The translations under genes were made by a program, and so were the position numbers. From Acidobacteriota bacterium (GTDB lineage: Bacteria > Acidobacteriota > Blastocatellia > Pyrinomonadales > Pyrinomonadaceae), in NCBI GenBank assembly GCA_016716435.1, contig JADJWI010000001.1:372001-436000 (forward strand): a DNA stretch of 64,000 nucleotides, written 5' to 3'. Shown here one piece after another: positions 42,809-50,295 of this stretch. The notes under the pieces are model-generated. The model saw only the letters and a program-made list of their open reading frames with translations. It did no database searches and had not been told where the DNA came from. Numbering within the stretch: the stretch's first letter is position 1; every line of letters starts with the position of its first letter.

Positions 42809-43786
42809 ATGACAAAACGTATTTTCAGCGGTGCCCAGCCTACGGGGCAGCTTCACATTGGCAATTACCTCGGTGCGTTGAAGAACTGGGTCGCGCTTCA
42901 GGATGAGTACGAAGCGTTTTACTGCATCGTAAATCTCCACGCGATAACGCTCCCGCAAGAGCCGGCGTCGCTCCGCAAGGCGACGCTCGACCTTGCCCGC
43001 ATTTATCTCGCGGCGGGCGTCGATCCCTCGCGTTCGACCATCTTCATCCAATCCGATGTCCCCGAACACGCCGAGCTCGCCTGGACGCTTTCCTGCATCG
43101 CACGCATGGGCGAGCTCGAGCGGATGACGCAATTCAAGGACAAAGGCAAGGGCAACGCCGAGCGTGCCGGAGTCGGGCTATTCACTTATCCGATCCTGAT
43201 GGCCGCGGACATTTTGCTTTACCAGACCGATCTCGTCCCGGTCGGGCAGGATCAGAAGCAGCATCTTGAGCTGAGCCGCGACCTCGCTGAGCGTTTCAAC
43301 CGCGACTACGGCGAGACATTTAAGGTGCCCGAGCCCTACATTCCAAAGGCCGGTGCGAGCATAAAATCGCTGCAGGAGCCCGAACGGAAGATGTCGAAGT
43401 CCGACGAGAACGCCGCCGGCTCCATCTTCCTGCTCGACGACGCCGACACGGTCACGAAAAAGATCAAGCGGGCCGTTACCGATAGCGGCACGACCATCGA
43501 GTTCGACGAAACGCGGCCGGCGATCAACAATCTGCTGACCATTTACCGCCTGCTGACCGGCAAGACCGACGAAGAGTGCGTCGCCCATTTCGCCGGCAAA
43601 GGCTACGGCCATTTCAAAACAGAACTCGCCGAAGCCACCGTCGAATTCCTCCGCCCCTTCCAGGAACGCGTCAAGCAATACGACGACGAAACGCTCCGCT
43701 CCATCCTAAACCCCGGCGCCGAAAAAGCCCGAGCAATCGCCGCCGACACGTTGAAGAAGGTTTATGAGAATATGGGTATCAAATAG
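42809..43786 (+). CDS. trpS: Tryptophanyl-tRNA synthetase
   Basis: TrpRS charges tRNA-Trp. The class I signatures are GAQPTGQLHIGNYLGAL (HIGH form at 15-18) and RKMSKSDENAAG (KMSKS at about 193-199). PVGQDQKQHLELSRDLAERFN is the expected dimer and Trp-binding block. The length of 325 aa is normal for the bacterial type. The gene overlaps the next reading frame by 23 bp. No leader or T-box is visible upstream, which is not surprising inside an operon. Confidence 0.95.
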   Translation: MTKRIFSGAQPTGQLHIGNYLGALKNWVALQDEYEAFYCIVNLHAITLPQEPASLRKATLDLARIYLAAGVDPSRSTIFIQSDVPEHAELAWTLSCIARMGELERMTQFKDKGKGNAERAGVGLFTYPILMAADILLYQTDLVPVGQDQKQHLELSRDLAERFNRDYGETFKVPEPYIPKAGASIKSLQEPERKMSKSDENAAGSIFLLDDADTVTKKIKRAVTDSGTTIEFDETRPAINNLLTIYRLLTGKTDEECVAHFAGKGYGHFKTELAEATVEFLRPFQERVKQYDDETLRSILNPGAEKARAIAADTLKKVYENMGIK

Positions 43787-44342
43787 TGCTCGATTAATAT
43801 TCGCGGTTTTTCTTGGTCTGACTGCCGCGTCGCTCATTGGGTGCGCTCGGCAGGAGATGCCAGCCGCCGCAAACGACATCGCGGTGAATTCCGTTCCGAC
43901 GCCGCAACCTTCCGTCGAGCCAACTCCATCCGAAACCTGGAATGATGCCTACAATTTTGTTAATGGGGTTAGAATCGGTACGTCTTACGCAGAACTAAAG
44001 CAACGCTTCGGCAAACCGCTTTCGGAAAAACGCGGAGGCGAGAATGCCTGCGGATATATCAAGACGGTGGTTACTTACAAGGGCATCCGCTTCACGTTGG
44101 ATGACAGTGGTGAATCAAATATTGTCATCCTGATCGAGATCACATCACCTGAGTGGGAAATGACGCCAGGCGTTAGAGTCGGTATGGATTTATCTCAAGT
44201 TCGTAGCAAGATGGGCCGAGTTGGGTTACATAAAATCGACGAAGTTGAAACGCTTGGCTATGCGGACGGTGACGGTTTTCTAACTTTTCAATTCACCGGT
44301 GGAAAAGTTGCAGTGATCACTCGCGAATTGAACCTTTGCTGA
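43764..44342 (+). CDS. Putative lipoprotein of unknown function
   Basis: The signal MRIWVSNSARLIFAVFLGLTA ends at SLIGC (Cys27 lipobox). The linker is rich in Pro, Thr and Ser (VPTPQPSVEPTPSE). The mature domain reads GVRIGTSYAELKQRFGKPLSEKRGGE...VTYKGIRFTLDDSGES, then a near-repeat GVRVGMDLSQVRSKMGRVG...LTFQFTGGKVAVITREL. This is the pattern of two copies of a SmpA/OmlA-like or BamE-like motif ('I-x-x-G-x-x-x-x-x-V-x-x-x-x-G'). It is tentative. It overlaps trpS by 23 bp, so it is translated from the same transcript. Confidence 0.6.
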   Translation: MRIWVSNSARLIFAVFLGLTAASLIGCARQEMPAAANDIAVNSVPTPQPSVEPTPSETWNDAYNFVNGVRIGTSYAELKQRFGKPLSEKRGGENACGYIKTVVTYKGIRFTLDDSGESNIVILIEITSPEWEMTPGVRVGMDLSQVRSKMGRVGLHKIDEVETLGYADGDGFLTFQFTGGKVAVITRELNLC

Positions 44343-44366
44343 ATCTTCGTTGGGTTACTCTGAGTT

Positions 44367-44657
44367 ATGTTTGACGAAAGACCAGCCCGTGAACCGCTGA
44401 TCACAAGATCTTGGAAGATCGCCATCGCCTTGTATGTTGTCGCGGTGATCTTCTCGTTCTTCTATTTTCCGGTCTTCCTTGCAGTTCTTGGTCTTCCGTT
44501 TAGTGCATTTGTCGCGATGTTTGGAATGTTGCTGATTCACCATGGCGACGGTTCATCATTCGAATGGGCTCTTCTGTTTTCTACATTCGCCACCCTTATT
44601 TTGCTTCTCCTGATCGCTTCGGAGCATAAAATAAAGAAGGATATGGAAAGCGAATGA
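44367..44657 (+). CDS. Small integral membrane protein
   Basis: The 96-aa protein has three hydrophobic segments: IAIALYVVAVIFSFFYFPVF, LAVLGLPFSAFVAMFGMLL and WALLFSTFATLILLLLIAS. It ends in a charged tail, EHKIKKDMESE. No family is recognised. It starts 24 bp after the lipoprotein gene and is probably part of the same transcript. Confidence 0.5.
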   Translation: MFDERPAREPLITRSWKIAIALYVVAVIFSFFYFPVFLAVLGLPFSAFVAMFGMLLIHHGDGSSFEWALLFSTFATLILLLLIASEHKIKKDMESE

Positions 44658-44675
44658 TCAGTATTTCAAACTAGT

Positions 44676-44765
44676 ATGAAGATAAGGATCTACGCAAAAC
44701 CTACTTGAACTACTTGTCGTAATTTGGCGGGGCTATTCCGGTAGAACCGCGTTGAGTTTGAACAT
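44676..44765 (+). pseudogene. Decayed 5' fragment of the Sec-ArsC-like gene
   Basis: The sequence ATG AAG ATA AGG ATC TAC GCA AAA CCT ACT TGA ... reads M-K-I-R-I-Y-A-K-P-T-U-T-T-C-R-N-L-A-G-L-F-R and then hits TAG at 44742. From 44699 to 44765 it matches 45623-45689 at about nine of every ten bases. It ends where the full gene continues. The in-frame TGA is at 44706-44708, at the same place as in the full copy. It is a truncated duplicate; several of its changes are synonymous, so it may once have been functional. Confidence 0.75.
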
Positions 44766-44830
44766 AGGTTTCAATTTTCTGATTTTCGGCGGTCGAGCTT
44801 GATAACACCTTAGTACGGAGATCGTTTTAA

Positions 44831-45547
44831 ATGCCCAGATATTTTATTGTTTTATTTCTTTTCGTTGCTTTGATGGTGGTGGCTCCGGTTCCCTCGTTTG
44901 GCAAGGGCAAGTCGGAGGTGCTTGTTTTGGGGACGCTTCATCAGTTTCACGAGAAGACGAGCGGTTACTCATTCGCCGATCTTTCGCGGATCATTGAAAC
45001 TATAAAGCCGGATATCCTGGCTACCGAGCTGACGCCGGAAGCCCTAGAGAACAGGTCCGAACAGAAGACGAAGCAGGAATATCAGCGAAGCATTTTCCCG
45101 CTATTGGAGAAGCACGGCTATCTGGCCATCCCGATGGAACCGGCTGAACCGGAATACTCGAGGCTGGTCGGGATATTTCGGGCATCAAGCAAGGAATTCA
45201 ACGAGAAGTTTCCGCAAAAGAGTGAAGCCTTTTCCGTGTATTCAAACCAGCTTTACGAGTACCTCTTCGAAAAATGGAAATCGGCCGAAGCCGTGAATTC
45301 AGATGAGACCGACGCCTTGTTCGAGGTAAAGCATGAGTTTCAGAATGCGCTTTTTGGACCAAACGAAGAAGCCGCATGGGATGGCTGGAATTCGCATTTC
45401 CTCAAGCAGATACTTGCCGCCGCGAAGCAGCACCCGGGCAAGCGGGTACTTGTCCTAGTCGGCGTTGAGCACACCTATTGGCTCCGCAAAGAGCTGAAAG
45501 CGTCGGCCGAGGTTCGTTACGTTCCGGTCGGCGGCTACTTGAAATAG
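44831..45547 (+). CDS. Secreted TraB/GumN-like (DUF5694-type) protein
   Basis: A signal peptide (MPRYFIVLFLFVALMVVAPVPSFG) precedes SEVLVLGTLHQFHEKTSGYSF, a metal-type 'G-T-x-H' start. DILATELTPEAL follows, and the C-terminal LVLVGVEHTYWLRKEL supplies a 'G-x-x-H' motif. This pattern (GTxH...ExTxE...GxxH) fits the TraB/TIKI-like or EreA-like metalloprotease fold; the short length (238 aa) and a middle region rich in charge fit DUF5694-type members. Assignment is moderate. The gene sits exactly between the decayed and the full ArsC-like copies, so it may have arrived with the duplication. Confidence 0.6.
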   Translation: MPRYFIVLFLFVALMVVAPVPSFGKGKSEVLVLGTLHQFHEKTSGYSFADLSRIIETIKPDILATELTPEALENRSEQKTKQEYQRSIFPLLEKHGYLAIPMEPAEPEYSRLVGIFRASSKEFNEKFPQKSEAFSVYSNQLYEYLFEKWKSAEAVNSDETDALFEVKHEFQNALFGPNEEAAWDGWNSHFLKQILAAAKQHPGKRVLVLVGVEHTYWLRKELKASAEVRYVPVGGYLK

Positions 45548-45599
45548 CGAAGCGAGGATCGGTTTTTTGAAGAACGATCCGGGCAGAAAGTGCACATTT

Positions 45600-45947
45600 A
45601 TGAAGATCACCATTTACGAAAAGCCTACTTGAACGACTTGTCGCAATTTGGCGGGGCTGTTCCGGGAGAATGGCGTTGAGTTTGAGCAGGTTGATTATTT
45701 CAGGGAGCGGCTGACGGCGGCGGATGTGAAAATGCTGCTCGCGAAGCTGAAAATACCGGCGTTTGGGCTGCTGCGGACCAAAGAAAAGGAGTTTAAGGAA
45801 CGCGGATTCACGCCGGAGACGCCCGAGGACGAGATAATCGCCGCAATCGTCGCGAATCCGGGGCTTCTCAATCGCCCGATAGTCGTTGCCGGCGACCGCG
45901 CAGTCATCGCCCGCCCAATAGAAAAGGCCCTCGAGCTATTAAAATAG
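45600..45947 (+). CDS. Predicted selenocysteine-containing ArsC/Spx-family protein (TGA = Sec at codon 11)
   Basis: Reading from ATG 45600 and through TGA at 45630-45632 gives a 115-residue protein that is a full ArsC/Spx-like thioredoxin-fold domain. The N-terminus is M-K-I-T-I-Y-E-K-P-T-U-T-T-C-R-N, so the TGA sits exactly at the first Cys of the family's C-x-x-C/S site, giving U-x-x-C. The rest is intact: DYFRERLTAADVKMLLAKL, then FGLLRTKEKEFKERGF, then LLNRPIVVAGDRAVIARP, as in arsenate reductases. Ordinary ORF calling starts after the TGA and loses the active site. A hairpin follows the TGA (see the next entry). No sel genes are in the window. The enzymatic role (arsenate reductase or another thiol/selenol reaction) is inferred. 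Confidence 0.75.
45647..45671 (+). promoter_or_regulatory. Possible bacterial SECIS hairpin in the ArsC-like gene
   Basis: CGGGG (45652-45656) can pair with TTCCG (45660-45664) around CTG, with two G-T pairs. A lower stem, TTT with AGA/GAA-type pairing, extends it. The apical loop lies about 26 nt after the TGA, within the range usual for bacterial SECIS elements. The decayed copy conserves the same hairpin (CGGGGCTATTCCG). Only the hairpin, not SelB binding, can be judged here. Confidence 0.4.
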
Positions 45948-46267
45948 GCTTCCGGTAAAGAAAATATCCCAAACATTTTTCGCATTTAGCTGATACTGAC
46001 AGTGCATTGCACCAACACATTATTGCGACGTATCTAATTAATGCATCGCGTTTGCGATCTGATTAACTTCGATTCCATATATGCATAAATGCAGTGCATG
46101 TTAGTCACATTCCGACGCAGTAATCAGTTCATGCATTGCATTTTTGCCATAATGCAGTGAATTATTTTGTTCATGCGTTGCATTTCTGCTATTATGCGGC
46201 ATATGTCGATGGCGGTGGACGGATCGCCGACTAACATTTCTTTGTTATTTGCTGAGGTGAATGAAAT
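45948..46267. promoter_or_regulatory. AT-rich upstream region with ATGCAT motifs and a 42-bp direct repeat
   Basis: The 320-bp region is AT-rich and repeats ATGCA/TGCAT many times. Two copies of a 30-bp unit lie at 46128-46157 and 46170-46199, with 25 identical bases and a 42-bp period. The second contains a promoter-like TTGTTC (46167-46172) and TATTAT (46190-46195) with a 17-bp spacer. The array could be a regulator's operator set upstream of the gene at 46268. No gene is supported here; the long minus-strand frame across it is antisense. Confidence 0.4.
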
Positions 46268-46966
46268 ATGAGGCCGAGTAACCGTTGGTTTCCCGATAGT
46301 CTTACCGATCAAGCGGCGTGGATGCGGAATTTTGCCACGGAATTTGCGAAGCAAGGTGCGGCGCTCGGTTTTTCTCCGGCGGAGATCGCGACGGTCGAGG
46401 CCGATGCCGAAACGCTTGCGTGGCTGGCCCAAAATCAGGTCGATATCGAGAGTTTTCGGCGGGCCGCGGCGAGCTATCGGCGGCATGTTTTGTCCGGACG
46501 GCCCGGTTCGCCGCTCAGTGATTTCCCGCAGCCTTCGTCGCTTACTCCGCCGCCCGGAACCTCGGTCGGAGTTTATCGCCGAATCGCCGAGGTGGTCGAG
46601 CGCATTCGCGTTTCGCCAAATTTTTCGGCTGAGAATGAGGCCTCGCTCGGCATTCGGCCGATCCGTGGCGAGTCTGCCGACCTTAACGACGCCAAACCGA
46701 ACCCGAGCCTCACGGCCGAGCCCGGAAATATCGTCAGCGTTCGCTTCAAACGCGGCAAGTTTACCGGCATCGACGTCCAAATGCAGCTCGATACGGAGAA
46801 GGAATGGCGGCCCGCGGGGCGATTTGTGCGTTCGCCGGCCGAGCTTCACATTCCCGCCGGGCCGGAGAACCTGCCGCGGCTCGTCCGCATCCGCGCCCGA
46901 TACCTCGATGGCAACGACGCAGTCGGGCAATACTCAGACATCGACACCATCTCGACGATTCCGTAA
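46268..46966 (+). CDS. Conserved hypothetical protein (helical N-terminus, beta-rich C-terminus)
   Basis: This 232-aa protein begins MRPSNRWFPDSLTDQAAWMRNF, then FAKQGAALGFSPAEIATVEADAETLAWL. The 'P-x-x-x-x-D-Q-x-x-W-x-x-N-F' and 'L-G-x-x-x-A-E-x-x-x-x-x-x-D' pattern is familiar from large numbers of uncharacterised environmental bacterial proteins. The C-terminal half (PGNIVSVRFKRGKFTGIDVQMQLD, then LPRLVRIRARYLDGNDAVGQYSDI) looks like a fibronectin-III-like strand set. No signal peptide is present. The function is unknown. The large regulatory region upstream suggests specific control. Confidence 0.6.
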   Translation: MRPSNRWFPDSLTDQAAWMRNFATEFAKQGAALGFSPAEIATVEADAETLAWLAQNQVDIESFRRAAASYRRHVLSGRPGSPLSDFPQPSSLTPPPGTSVGVYRRIAEVVERIRVSPNFSAENEASLGIRPIRGESADLNDAKPNPSLTAEPGNIVSVRFKRGKFTGIDVQMQLDTEKEWRPAGRFVRSPAELHIPAGPENLPRLVRIRARYLDGNDAVGQYSDIDTISTIP

Positions 46967-46975
46967 GATATTCGC

Positions 46976-47383
46976 ATGAGCTTTACAAACGGAAACGGAA
47001 ACGGCAACGGGCATAAGCCGAAGCCGCGAAATGTGCTCGGGGGCGAGCTTGAGAGCTGCTGCACCGATCCGATGACTGGTTTTTACCGCGACGGCTATTG
47101 CAAGACGGGCGTGGACGACACGGGGCGGCACACGGTCTGTGTGCGGGTGACTGACGAGTTTCTCGCGTTCTCAAAGGCGGCGGGCAATGATCTTTCAACG
47201 CCGCGGCCGGAGTGGGCGTTCCCCGGTTTGAAGGACGGCGATAAGTGGTGCCTGTGTATGCTCCGCTGGAAAGAGGCGCTCGAACACGGCATGGCCCCGC
47301 AGGTCTTTCTCAACGCAACGCACGAACACGCGCTGACCGTCATCCGGCTCGAAGACCTGAAAGAATACGCAGTAGAAGGGTGA
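46976..47383 (+). CDS. DUF2237-family protein
   Basis: The 135-aa protein matches the DUF2237 pattern closely: NVLGGELESCCTDPMTGFYRDGYCKTG, then HTVCVRVTDEFLAFSKAAGNDLSTP, then FPGLKDGDKWCLCMLRWKEAL and ATHEHALTVIRLEDLKEYA. Four conserved cysteines and the 'G-N-D-L-S-T-P' and 'W-C-L-C' blocks are intact. The family's role is not known. A Gly/Asn/Lys-rich start (GNGNGNGHKPKP) is unusual. It lies 9 bp after the previous gene. Confidence 0.9.
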   Translation: MSFTNGNGNGNGHKPKPRNVLGGELESCCTDPMTGFYRDGYCKTGVDDTGRHTVCVRVTDEFLAFSKAAGNDLSTPRPEWAFPGLKDGDKWCLCMLRWKEALEHGMAPQVFLNATHEHALTVIRLEDLKEYAVEG

Positions 47384-47576
47384 AACGTGGAAATGTGGAA
47401 AGGTGAAAAAGTGGCGTGAGTGTATGGTTACAGCGTTTCGCCGGGCTAAATCAGCTTTGGGAAGGGAACACAAAATAATGTTGTTCTTAGCAATCTTTCC
47501 ACCGTTCAGCCTTCGCAGCATCCTTACTTTTCCAGCTTTTCAACCTTTTCACTTTTTCATCTTTTCACTTTGAAGT

Positions 47577-48044
47577 ATGCAGACCATCGAACATCTCCGG
47601 CAGCTTTTTGCTTATAACGACTGGGCCAATCGGCGGATGGTCGTCGCCTTGAAGGGCGTTGAACTCCCGAGGGCGGTCGGGATTTTGGCTCATCTGCTGG
47701 TAACGGAGCGTGAATACTACGAGCGGCTCTACGGAAAGGACTCGACCGGGTTCGACTTCTGGCCGCCGATGTCGATAGAGGATTGCGGACAGATGGCCCG
47801 CGAAAACGCCGATCTTTTCGATAAGCTGCTTCGTCGATTCGACGACGAGGGACTCGATATCACCGTCAGATACCGCTCAAGCGAGGGCCTGCCTTTCGAG
47901 AACACCTACCGCGAACTGCTGACGCACGTCCTCCTTCATTCCACCACCCACCGCGGTAACCTGATGACGATCATCCGCGACGCCGGCCACGAACCTCCGC
48001 GGATAGACAACATAATCTACCTCCGAGAGACGAAATACATTTGA
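47577..48044 (+). CDS. DinB-family protein
   Basis: This 155-aa four-helix protein has the DinB/YfiT pattern: LRQLFAYNDWANRRMVVAL, then GILAHLLVTEREYYERLYG with a metal-binding His, and LLTHVLLHSTTHRGNLMTIIRDAG, where the last motif H-S-T-x-H-R-G gives two more ligands. Such proteins are thiol-transferase-like or unknown metalloproteins. A second DinB gene lies at 60854. The upstream 193-bp gap contains AAAGGTGAAAAAG-like repeats but no gene. Confidence 0.85.
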   Translation: MQTIEHLRQLFAYNDWANRRMVVALKGVELPRAVGILAHLLVTEREYYERLYGKDSTGFDFWPPMSIEDCGQMARENADLFDKLLRRFDDEGLDITVRYRSSEGLPFENTYRELLTHVLLHSTTHRGNLMTIIRDAGHEPPRIDNIIYLRETKYI

Positions 48045-48109
48045 TTCGCCGCTGGATGTTACGCAATTCTTACGCTTTGCCTTCGCTTGCGCCCGCCCTA
48101 TAGGCTAAA

Positions 48110-48895
48110 ATGCGAGTTTCCCTAATGCAGGAAGAGCAAGAACAATATACCTTTGATTTCCTTTCGGAAACTGCAGAGATCGTCACGGAGTCGCGTGACG
48201 AGATCAGCGTCCGCATCGGCGATTTTGCCGGGCCGCTCGATCTTTTGCTTTATTTGATCAGGCAGGAGCAGGCGAATATCTTTGATATCCCGATCGCCCG
48301 CATCACCGACGAATATCTCAGCTACATTCGCCTGATGAAGACGCTCGATATCGCCGTCGCGGCGGATTTTCTGGTGATGGCGGCGCAGCTTATCGAGGTC
48401 AAATCGAAGATGCTGCTGCCTCGCGACCCTTTCGCCGAACCGGACGAAGAGGTCGAGGACCCGCGAAAGGAACTAGTCGATCGCCTGCTCGAATACGAGA
48501 AATATAAGTCGGCCGCCCAGATGCTCTATGAAAAGGCGACCATCGAACAGGCTGTCTTTCCTCGCGGCAAGATCGAAAGCGACGACAACAACGCCGAGAT
48601 CAGTGCGACGGTCTTCGACCTGATCACCATTTTCCAGAAGATAGTCGAGCGGCAGAAAGAGAAGATCACGATGGAGATCGAGCGGGACGAGGTCTCGCTT
48701 GCCGACATGATAAAGCGGCTCAAGCAGCGCATCTTCGAGCATGCCGAACTAAGCCTCGCCAGCTTTTTTGAAGAGTTTGACACGCGCCGCGAGCTCGTAA
48801 CGGCCTTCATCGCCGTGCTCGAGGTCGTCCGGACCGAGAGCGTTAAATTGATACAGAAACAGACGTTTGACGACATAATCCTGAAGAAAGTTTGA
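48110..48895 (+). CDS. scpA: Segregation and condensation protein A (kleisin)
   Basis: ScpA is the kleisin of the SMC-ScpAB condensin. The N-terminus has FAGPLDLLLYLIRQEQANIFDIPIARITDEYLSYI, which binds the SMC neck, then ADFLVMAAQLIEVKSKMLLP. The C-terminal winged helix binds the SMC cap (VSLADMIKRLKQRIFEHAELSLASF). A lysine/glutamate-rich middle region links them. The length of 261 aa is typical. An alternative start at 48125 (MQEEQEQ) is possible. The stop overlaps the ScpB start by 1 bp. Confidence 0.93.
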   Translation: MRVSLMQEEQEQYTFDFLSETAEIVTESRDEISVRIGDFAGPLDLLLYLIRQEQANIFDIPIARITDEYLSYIRLMKTLDIAVAADFLVMAAQLIEVKSKMLLPRDPFAEPDEEVEDPRKELVDRLLEYEKYKSAAQMLYEKATIEQAVFPRGKIESDDNNAEISATVFDLITIFQKIVERQKEKITMEIERDEVSLADMIKRLKQRIFEHAELSLASFFEEFDTRRELVTAFIAVLEVVRTESVKLIQKQTFDDIILKKV

Positions 48896-49476
48896 TGTCA
48901 GAAGAAGCAGAACAAGTAGAACAACAAGTAGTAACAGCAAAGCGATCGCGAAGCACCGGCGAGCTAATGGCTCTTGCCGAGGCCCTGATATTCGTCGCCG
49001 ATGAGCCGATCATGGCCCGCACCATCGCGGACGTGCTCGAAGAGGACAAAGCGAGCGTCGAGGCAGCTCTCGAGGCACTTTGCGAGGAATACGACACTCG
49101 CGAAAGCGGATTGCAGGTCCGGGCGGTCGCCGGCGGCTGGCAGATAGCGACCCGCACCGAGCTGCACGAAGACGTCCGCCGGTTCCTGAAGACCCGACCC
49201 TCGGCAAAGCTCTCGATCGCCGCTCTCGAGACGCTGGCGGTCATTGCCTATAAGCAGCCGGTCACCGTTCCGGAAATTCTCGAAATTCGCGGCGTGCAAT
49301 CGGCCTCGGCAATCAAAACACTGCTAGAAAAACGGCTCATTGTGACAAAAGGCCATAAAGAAACCGTCGGCCGCCCGATGCAGTATGGAACCTCGAAAGA
49401 GTTCCTTATCCACTTTGGTTTGAAGGACCTAAACGACCTGCCTTCGGTGGAGGATTTCGAAGATTTGGTAACGTAA
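48895..49476 (+). CDS. scpB: Segregation and condensation protein B
   Basis: ScpB forms a dimer of two winged helices that binds ScpA. Seen blocks are LMALAEALIFVADEPIMARTIADVL (first winged helix), GGWQIATRTELHEDVRRFLKTR, and LSIAALETLAVIAYKQPVTVPEILEIRGVQSASAIKTLLEKRLIV, then GRPMQYGTSKEFLIHFGL (second). I chose ATG 48895 over the TTG at 48892, since TGATG overlaps the scpA stop. The length is 193 aa. A heptad repeat follows the stop. Confidence 0.94.
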   Translation: MSEEAEQVEQQVVTAKRSRSTGELMALAEALIFVADEPIMARTIADVLEEDKASVEAALEALCEEYDTRESGLQVRAVAGGWQIATRTELHEDVRRFLKTRPSAKLSIAALETLAVIAYKQPVTVPEILEIRGVQSASAIKTLLEKRLIVTKGHKETVGRPMQYGTSKEFLIHFGLKDLNDLPSVEDFEDLVT

Positions 49477-49498
49477 GGAGTAAGCAAGTCTCGCTCGC

Positions 49499-49554
49499 GG
49501 CTTACAGGTAACGGCTCACGGCTCACGGCTCACGGCTCACTGCTTACAGCTCAC
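49499..49554. repeat. Heptad tandem repeat GGCTCAC between scpB and the pseudouridine synthase gene
   Basis: Eight heptamers in phase read GGCTTAC, AGGTAAC, GGCTCAC four times, TGCTTAC, AGCTCAC. The array ends 3 bp before the ATG at 49558, where a Shine-Dalgarno would be expected. Confidence 0.85.
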
Positions 49555-49557
49555 TAT

Positions 49558-50295
49558 ATGGAAAGACTTCAAAAATTGATCTCACAAGCCGGAGTGGCTT
49601 CGCGGCGTGCGGCCGAGGAATTGATACGCGCCGGCGAGGTGACGGTCAACGGTGAGGTCGTGACCGAGCTCGGCACCAAGGCTGATCCCGACAATGACCA
49701 CATAAAGGTTCGCGGAAAGCTGATCAACCCGCTGCTCGCCAATCGGGAAAATGTCTATTTCTTGCTCAACAAACCGAAGGGTTATCTTTCGAGCGTCGCC
49801 GACCCGGAAGGCCGCAAGCTTGTCACAGACCTGATCAAAGGCCACGGCCGGTTGCATCCGGTCGGCCGCCTTGATTTCAATACCGAAGGGTTGATCATAA
49901 TGACCAATGACGGCGACTTCACCAATGCCGTCGCCGGATCGAAAAAGATCCCGAAAGTCTATCTTGTTAAGGTAAAGGGGCTTCCGCCCGAGGTTGCGAT
50001 CAGGAAACTTGCCCGCGGCGTCCGGCTGCCCGATGGATTCAAAACCGCACCGGCTGAGATCACACCGCTAAAGCCGACCGACAAGAACGGCTGGTATGAG
50101 GTCACGCTATACGAGGGCCACAATCAGCAGATCAGAAAGATGTTCGACTCGATCGGCCATTCCGTCGTAAAGCTCCGCCGTATTCGAATTGGAATGATCG
50201 ACGATCTAGGCTTGCCCGTCGGCCGCTATCGGTCGCTTGATGAGCGAGAGATCCGTTCGCTTCTAGCGCCGAAAAAACCAACCCGATCATCGTAA
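49558..50295 (+). CDS. RluB/RsuA-type pseudouridine synthase
   Basis: The S4 domain is at 1-60 (LQKLISQAGVASRRAAEELIRAGEVTVNG). The synthase domain has LLNKPKGYLSSVADPEGR and the catalytic Asp106 in GRLDFNTEGLIIMTNDG, then YEVTLYEGHNQQIRKMFDSIGH. This places it in the RsuA/RluB/RluE/RluF group, which modifies uridines in rRNA; RluB is likely because of its S4 domain and scpAB context. The length of 245 aa matches. The start codon abuts a heptad array, and no Shine-Dalgarno is visible. Confidence 0.9.
   Translation: MERLQKLISQAGVASRRAAEELIRAGEVTVNGEVVTELGTKADPDNDHIKVRGKLINPLLANRENVYFLLNKPKGYLSSVADPEGRKLVTDLIKGHGRLHPVGRLDFNTEGLIIMTNDGDFTNAVAGSKKIPKVYLVKVKGLPPEVAIRKLARGVRLPDGFKTAPAEITPLKPTDKNGWYEVTLYEGHNQQIRKMFDSIGHSVVKLRRIRIGMIDDLGLPVGRYRSLDEREIRSLLAPKKPTRSS

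Noticed and set aside
45553..45580. Hairpin GGATCG...CGATCC before the Sec-ArsC gene as a terminator
   Set aside because: The stem is only 6 bp with a 13-nt loop and no T tract after it; too weak to list.
45648..45947. 99-codon ArsC-like frame starting after the TGA
   Set aside because: It would lack the first strand and the active-site loop; reading from ATG 45600 through TGA restores a full domain.
46124..46930. Long minus-strand frame of 268 codons
   Set aside because: It is antisense to the well-supported gene at 46268-46966 and its C-terminal part just translates the ATGCAT repeats.
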